Assembly (NCBI GenBank): GCA_021432635.1
Contig: MU270049.1
Coordinates: 250,347-314,346, forward strand
Source of the DNA: Thozetella sp. PMI_491
Lineage: Eukaryota; Ascomycota; Sordariomycetes; Chaetosphaeriales; Chaetosphaeriaceae
Direction of reading: 5' to 3'
Length of the DNA: 64,000 nucleotides
Shown: one piece after another, positions 58,345 through 64,000 of the stretch
How positions within the stretch are numbered: position 1 is the first letter of the stretch
How the letters are laid out: each line of letters starts with the position of its first letter
Made by a program: the position numbers and the translations under genes
Notes under the pieces: generated by a model
Told to the model about the DNA's origin: nothing
The model's database searches: none
The model's input: only the letters and a program-made list of their open reading frames with translations

Positions 58345-60878
58345 GGTGCTGGGCAAGCCAGGCGACAGTTGGGTCAGACAGCGGGGGTGGTTAATACTCG
58401 ACACCCCCAAAGGAGGGGAGCAAGAGGGCGAGGGGTTTGGGGAATTTACCCAATGAGGTGAGGGCGGCGGCCGGGAACGATAAGAGTGAGGAACGACTAC
58501 GACTTAAACCGACAATGCTCCTTCCCGAGAATCGATCTTCTGTGCCCGACTGGAACGAAGGCAAGAAAAAATGGTCTCAGGTGGAGATAGGTTCAAAAAC
58601 GGGGAATGTATCCGGAGCTTCAAGTGAGGGCAACGGGTGGGTTTAAAGGACGGTCGAGTCTGGCCGTGCTGCATCATCCATCGCGCTCGGCAGGAGCCAC
58701 TGCCGCTGCGCGAACCTCAACCAATTCTCTGCTAATGCAGCTTTGCAGGACCCAGCCCAACAAGACATCCCGATCTCCATACGAGCACCTTGACAAACGC
58801 GAGAGCGAATGGCACACACTTACTGGAAAGCCCGCAGAAAGTCCATACCGAGCCGATGGAATCATGCAGGTGCCTAATCCGGACATCTAAGTTACCCTTA
58901 TTTGCATCTCAAAGTCAACTTTGGCAGCTCCCAGGCCGCTGCAATGGCTCATGGCTTCATGGTTTCATGGCTTCAAGGGGACCGGCGTCTGGGGCCATGT
59001 GGGCGAGCAAACTGTGGAGGGGGAGGTCGCCTCCAAAGAGGCCCAATCGACCCGCCCACACTCTGACCTCGTCACCCCTCCTTCTCTCTTGTCTCTTGCG
59101 GATGCATACCTACTCTCGTCCCCCACCCTCACGAGCCGCACCGCGCAATGATTGCTTTTGCTCGGACTTTATCGGCAGAGGTAACCGGACCGAATGTTGA
59201 TCTTCTCTCAAAACTGAGAATTAGGTGATGTTGGACCCCCCCCTCTCACACCCCTTTGGGGAAGCCCAGCTTCCTATGCTACCTCATCTTTCTCTATCTC
59301 CCCGTCTCTCTGTCTGTCTGTGGATATCCCTCAGCCGCTCTCCCCCGGGCCTTATCCGTTACCTTTCTTATGGTTGATGCCGCCTTTCCCTCGTAGTCGA
59401 GGGGACGAGATAGCAACCAAGGAGACGCCGCTGCTGGCGCACGGGATGCCTGAAATGCGGTCGATAATGTTTCTCCCACCCCCGCCAGCCAACCAGCACC
59501 GCGCCTGACAGGTGCCGTAACCCAAGCCCAAGTCGACCCAGACCACCAGGGACGCCACCAGAACTCGGTATCAAACCCATCGAGCCCCCTAGCCAACCAG
59601 GCGGCCTGGCGGCCTGGCGCACTCGTGTTCCCTTCACCGCAAGATTGCGGGGGGTCTCTCTGTCGGCAAGATATCAATATGTCTGCCTCCCAGAGGCGGG
59701 CAAACCCGGTCCTGAGTCGTTGGTCCCATGGGCTTGCTACGTGGCAACGCGTAACTCCGCCGGCTTCCTCGAAAGGGGCGGCAGCACCAACATCGTCAAA
59801 AGGGGGTGTGACTACTGTTTCTGTGGCTACGGCCCACTCTTGGTGACGCCGCACTGCGTTAAGACTGGACAGTCCAGAGCTTCCAGGTGCAGATGATCAG
59901 CTGGCGAGCAATACATGTTCTATCAAGATGTAGATCTGAACTGGATGTAGCTGCTTGCCGCCTTTCAGTATGGCGATTCACAGTTGAGTATTTTTTAAAG
60001 AACAAAATCCCATTTCAAAAAGACTACCGTGGCTTGCATTGTCTAGCACTTTTCGTGGGTATAGGCAAGGTACAAAGCACGGGGTGCCAAGGAGGGAAAC
60101 CGTCGGAGCGTGCAGTCAATCCGGTCATACTCTGTTCTGGCTTTGGGCTGGAGAGGAGGGAGGAACAATGAGCGGGGGGTCGGGGATGCGCTGCCCACGG
60201 ACAAGCGGCAAGCGGGGAAGACTGATGAAATGAGGCTCTACTCAAAGAAGGATGGACAAGGGCCAATGACGTGCCGTTTGTGCCATGGTCAACTGCATAG
60301 GTAGGCCTTTGCATCCCTACGTGTCGCGAGAAGCAGCCATCCATCTATTGCCTCGCTTAGAGGGGAATTCCTGTGTCTCCTTAGTCTTGAACCCCCACCT
60401 AGGGCACTACTTTTTCATGCATCAGCACCACCAACCATGTTCCAATGTCTCCATCCGGTATGGACATGTAAGCGCCGGAGGAGTCAGTCCACCTTTCCTC
60501 GTCAACCCTCGCCTCGGCGCCTAAGCGGAGATGTTCTACGATCCCAATATTCTTCCCTAGCTACCCCATGCAGATTGCAACAATGCATAGGCGACAAAGA
60601 GCATCTCCCAATATGCGGGCCGGTCTGGGCCCGTAGGGCTGCCGCTCACGGGATGGTGTTCCTTCGACAGTGTATGGCATCCTGCAAAGCGGATTTACCC
60701 ATAGTCGACTATGCCGCCACATCCTCGTGCTTTCGATGGGCCCATGCGCCGCTGCCTCCCCTACTTTCTTGCGTCCGTCCGTGTGGCGTTCCTCCTCCTC
60801 GACCCGAGGCCCATATGGCAGGTTTGAGAGCGCGGCGGTTAGTGGCCGCAACATGAGTGACGAGCCTCATTTCTCGTC
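58345..60878. other. Gene-free spacer, about 2.5 kb
   Basis: The left end is the promoter of the Cys/His protein gene and the right end is the 3' flank of the coiled-coil gene. No gene was supported. An imperfect ATGGCTTC repeat lies at 58944-58974 and a run of C near 59236. Confidence 0.4.
58944..58974. repeat. Imperfect ATGGCTTC tandem repeat
   Basis: Four units (ATGGCTC, ATGGCTTC, ATGGTTTC, ATGGCTTC) lie in tandem in non-coding DNA. Confidence 0.7.
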
Positions 60879-62499
60879 TCACTCGGGGGCACACATGACC
60901 CTTGCCTTTGAGATAACATTGCGGAACTGTAACTGCCCGCCGCTCTCATCCCCTCGCTTTATAATACCGGGGAAGGTGACGCAGCAAATCTCTCGCTCAG
61001 ACAGGCTATCTTCGTCCTCGCCGCCGATGTCCTCCATGGTGGCCGGATCGAACATGATCTTCTGGTGGGGCAGTATTTCGGGCATCGTAACTTTGAACAC
61101 AGCCTTCTGGACAACTAGCAGGCGTGATAGCTCAACAGCGCTGGTCACCAAGGCCCGGAGGCCTTGGTCGCGTGCCTCGGTGGATTTGAGATCTGTTAAG
61201 CTGTCGAATATTTCATTGATCTGCGATATTACCGCCTCGGTGACGCTGGCCGTCTCAGCTTGTAGCTTCTGGCCGGCTTCCTTCTTGAGCATACTGAGAC
61301 TGAGAGACCGCCATTGATTGATGGGTCCGGGCGATTCGGCTGCGCAAGCGTGAGCCACCGTGCTCTGAGGACCGGGGGTTGGGTGACAGGGGGTAGTGGG
61401 CAACGTACCGAATGACGCCAGGAAGGTCTCTACCTGGGCGAACTGGCGGGCTTGATCGCTGGACAAGCCTACAAAGTATGCCTCGAATATCAATTCTACG
61501 AGGAGGCGCGAGACCATCGACTGGAGCAGGTTGATTTTCGAGGTCACAGCCAAGTCCTCATACATTGGGACGAGGCGCGCAACCTCGGCAAGGGTCGTCT
61601 CCGTAGCCTTTGTCAAATCTAGGCTGATCAGTAAACTTTGCCCCTTTTCCTCCCCCAAGGCGGCTGGGCCCCGCCGGGGATAACGTACCGAGCTTTGCCT
61701 TTCGGAAGTTCACAATGACCCAGTTCTGCAGGCCATTGCCCAGCCGTGCCATGCCCTCGCCGAATACCTCGTCGCTTGTCTGCGTCCCACCGTCGCTGCG
61801 GGTGCTCGTGCTCACCCACTCCTTCAGGCCCTTGACCTGCCCTCGCAGGTCACGGACCTCGTCGTCCTTGTCTCTGAGCTGCCGCCTCATGGCCTCCCAG
61901 CCGGCCTTGAGCTCGTCGCGTTCCCCCTCGCGCACCTCGACTTCGGCCCGCAACAGCCGTAGCTCCGTATCTGTACGCAAGAATTGCTGGTTCAGTGCAC
62001 TGTGCTTGGCCTGCCAGAAGGCGGCTGTCTCGCTCTCGGTCGCGCTTAGTTTGTCAAGCTCGCGCTGGAACTCGCCCTCCATGATGCCCATCTCGCGCTC
62101 TAGATGAGCGATCCGCGCATCCTTCTCCTTCAGAAGGTGCTGCGTAGCCACGGCCGAAGGGGCCAGGCTGCCGCCGCCGTGACTGCTCGTGGGCCCAGCG
62201 CCGAGGCCCGAACCGGGGACGCCGCTCGCTGGACCGTCCTTGTTCGGGTTCGAGGTCGGCGGCGGCCCGCTGCTACTGCTGTTCGCGCGGCTTCGGCGCT
62301 CGTCGGGAGTCGGCGACGAGGCCCCGCTCCGGTTGAGGGCGGCGCGCGGTGGAGGCGCGATGACGCTTCCGCGGTGGTTGGCCGTGGAGGATGCAAGCGC
62401 ACCCGCAGCTGAGCTCCTCACTATCCGAGAGGGCGAGCCGCTGCCGGTGGCGGGGCCACGACGCTTCTCTGGCGGAGGGTTCATGATCTTGCGCGACAT
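60879..62499 (-). CDS. Coiled-coil protein of unknown function, conserved-looking
   Basis: Three exons, 62499-61689, 61618-61409 and 61339-60879, with GTACGT donors and introns of 70 and 69 bp, encode about 493 residues. Residues 1-120 are Ser/Pro/Gly/Ala-rich. About 120-230 form a heptad-like coiled coil (for example HLLKEKDARIAHLEREMGIM and LRLLRAEVEVREGERDELKA). A helical folded region follows: LGNGLQNWVIVNFRKAKLDL, ARLVPMYEDLAVTSKINLLQ, LVELIFEAYFVGLSSDQARQ, and a C-terminal KVTMPEILPHQKIMFDPATM with an acidic GGEDEDSLSE patch. The splice junctions restore hydrophobic helices in frame (RKAKLDLTKATE, LASFAESPG). Patches of aromatic and hydrophobic residues suggest real conservation, but no named family was recognised. 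It is probably a structural or scaffold protein; function unknown. Confidence 0.82.
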
Positions 62500-63412
62500 G
62501 TAGTCGGGTAGTGTGGCTCGGGATCAGTACTGCGGTGCTCGCGCAGCTCGTTGTTTCACTGACTGCCTTGGCGGGTCGAAAACCTCTCGACTCAAACTCG
62601 GTGCGGGCGGTCTCTTGTGTGCGGCGGGGCCCCTCCCATGGTGGTCTTAAGATGGTCTCTGTCAGCGCCCGAGTCTGTGATTCTGGCTGCCTGAAGGGGG
62701 GGATGATTTGTTAATGGCGATAGGGTCGCGGCATTTGGGAGGGGGTCCTAGCTGTTGCCTCATTCGAGAGAAGGCTGCCTTCAGCTAGGCTATTTTTGCC
62801 CCTCAGCCTTGAGCGAGAAGGCGGAGCAGGCAGGTGCCAGTTCGTTGGCTGCGTCTTTGGAGTGGGCTGACGAGGCTCAGATACTTTTAGGTATCCTACC
62901 AGACGAATGGGTTAGAGATTGGTGGGGCTTTGGAACGTGGGGCCCGGGGTAGGACCGCCTAAGATGTCCCGGACTGGGACTCTAGCGATGTCTGGCTTCC
63001 TCGGCCGCTAGATAGCCGCTAAAAGAACCCCTGTAACCGAGCCAGTCCTAATAGCTTCCTAGATAAACGCGTGACCAACGACAGTTCACACTTCTGGAAC
63101 TGTAGGGGATGCAGCGAGAATGGATCAAGCAAGCATGATGGGCGATAAAATCCACCCCGTCACTTTTAAACTTAGAATGCCCTCTCAAGGATGATGACGA
63201 CGGCCTCGGGGCTCGTGTGGTTCCTGTGGCGGGAATTTCGGCATCGCTAGATGCTGCCTCAAACGGGCCAGGTTGCACGCCTTCTGCCTAGTCGTGGCCA
63301 GGCCAAGTCTGCTCTTGCTCCGGCCGGTTGCCCCGAGGAAACAACCGATGGACAAAGAAGATAACCCGCCCCTCCGGACATTATCTCCGCATGCACGAAT
63401 CTGACAAGATGC
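62500..63412. other. Promoter of the coiled-coil gene and 3' flank of the AKAP7-like gene
   Basis: No gene seen. It contains the upstream region of the coiled-coil gene and the 3' region of the gene at the right edge. Confidence 0.4.
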
Positions 63413-64000
63413 TCATACATCGATCTCCTCCACCACCTCGTAAGCTTCCTCCTCGACGTCGCCCACGACCATCTTCTTCGCCCCCATCTTACATATCGCG
63501 ATCTTCTCCACCGGCACGTCTTGCATCCATATCTGGTCCTCGTAGCGATCCAGGATGCCCCTGGCATCAATGGTCAGTCTCTCTGCCCTCCTTCCGCCCT
63601 TCTTTTTGTCCCGCCCGCCCTTGACATAGATGGTGTTCACGATGGTGGCATGGAGAAGCAGCGGTCGGGTTTCCTCCTCCATGAGCTCGGCCTTTTGGAA
63701 CGCCCCGCGCAATCGCTCACAAAACGCATACAAAGTCCCCAGCTGGTCCGAAGGTGGTGCGTACAGGACCGCCGCCTTGGCCGCCGCCTGCATGGATTCG
63801 AGGCCGCGTAGGGTGATGGTAAGACGATCTGAAGTTCCGGCAACGCCGTTTGCAGAAGATGACTCTTTCGTGCCTAGCATCACCGGCGGTTTGACTGCTG
63901 CCAGTATCTCCCGTGGCTTGAGAGTCCGCAGCAACTCTTTAGCCCTCTCCAGACCGTCGCTCCTGGGGAAGCTGAAGACCCCAAGTGTGAGGTGCAGCGT
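63413..64000 (-). CDS. AKAP7/ASCC1-like 2H phosphodiesterase-fold protein, 3' part only
   Basis: The gene runs off the right edge; about 195 C-terminal codons are present in one open frame. The visible part begins TLHLTLGVFSFPRSDGLERA, which holds the first H-x-T motif, and later has LLLHATIVNTIYVKGGRDKK with the second (His-Ala-Thr). Two H-x-T/S motifs about 100 residues apart are the active-site signature of the 2H (LigT-like) phosphodiesterase superfamily. The LHLTLGV context, the SDRLTITLRGLESM strand and GTLYAFCERLRGAFQKAELM match the AKAP7/ASCC1 branch. In animals that branch includes a nuclear 2',5'-phosphodiesterase (AKAP7) and an ALKBH3/ASCC repair-complex subunit (ASCC1). The C-terminus is acidic (VVGDVEEEAYEVVEE). 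The N-terminus, any KH domain and the true start lie outside the window, so the sub-branch cannot be fixed. Confidence 0.85.
   Translation of the reverse strand, partial: TLHLTLGVFSFPRSDGLERAKELLRTLKPREILAAVKPPVMLGTKESSSANGVAGTSDRLTITLRGLESMQAAAKAAVLYAPPSDQLGTLYAFCERLRGAFQKAELMEEETRPLLLHATIVNTIYVKGGRDKKKGGRRAERLTIDARGILDRYEDQIWMQDVPVEKIAICKMGAKKMVVGDVEEEAYEVVEEIDV

Noticed and set aside
1-64000. CRISPR arrays, bacterial-type operons, 5S rRNA and TPP-riboswitch motifs
   Set aside because: Nothing matching was found by eye, and the window is clearly eukaryotic; short repeats present are microsatellites or tandem duplications without spacer-repeat order.

Overview
The window is nuclear DNA of a filamentous ascomycete, most likely a Sordariomycete. 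Genes are interrupted by short introns of about 54-212 bp with fungal-type GTAAGT/GTGAGT/GTACGT donors and CTAAC-like branch points. Intergenic DNA is GC-rich with pyrimidine-rich leaders. The best-matching proteins are Neurospora-type: a PREG-like Pho80 cyclin, an IME-2-type kinase and an opsin-related membrane protein. Calls rest on reading the sequence and on family knowledge; no database search was run.

Layout, left to right. 1-8.47 kb has no supportable gene. 8.47-9.40 kb (-) is a seven-helix opsin-related protein that has lost the retinal lysine. 13.06-16.27 kb (-) is a Vid28/Gid5/ARMC8 armadillo protein of the GID ubiquitin ligase. 21.22-22.62 kb (+) is the PREG-like cyclin. 23.1-28.6 kb (-) is a decayed block: an SNF2-type helicase gene and a second unknown reading frame, both broken mainly by TAG stops, with a 176-bp tandem duplication and a 12-bp repeat between them. 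28.80-31.03 kb (-) is a sugar-type MFS transporter. 33.90-36.27 kb (-) is a DUF7514-type protein with a long Arg-Asp/Arg-Glu tail. 37.64-38.76 kb (-) is a four-exon Stc1-domain zinc-finger protein. 38.8-46.7 kb is a long spacer with one assembly gap. 46.69-49.12 kb (+) is an Ime2/MAK-family kinase. 52.53-54.87 kb (+) is an HSPA12-like Hsp70-family ATPase. 57.46-58.34 kb (-) and 60.88-62.50 kb (-) are two conserved-looking proteins of unknown function. 63.41 kb to the right edge (-) is the 3' part of an AKAP7/ASCC1-like 2H-phosphodiesterase gene.

The genes are unrelated housekeeping and regulatory loci, not a biosynthetic cluster. Themes are nutrient signalling (PREG, GID subunit, sugar transporter, Ime2 kinase) and chromatin or genome defence (Stc1 protein, SNF2 relic, RIP-like decay). 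The most interesting points are the Stc1-domain gene, the RIP-like relic block, and long gene-free spacers beside regulatory genes.
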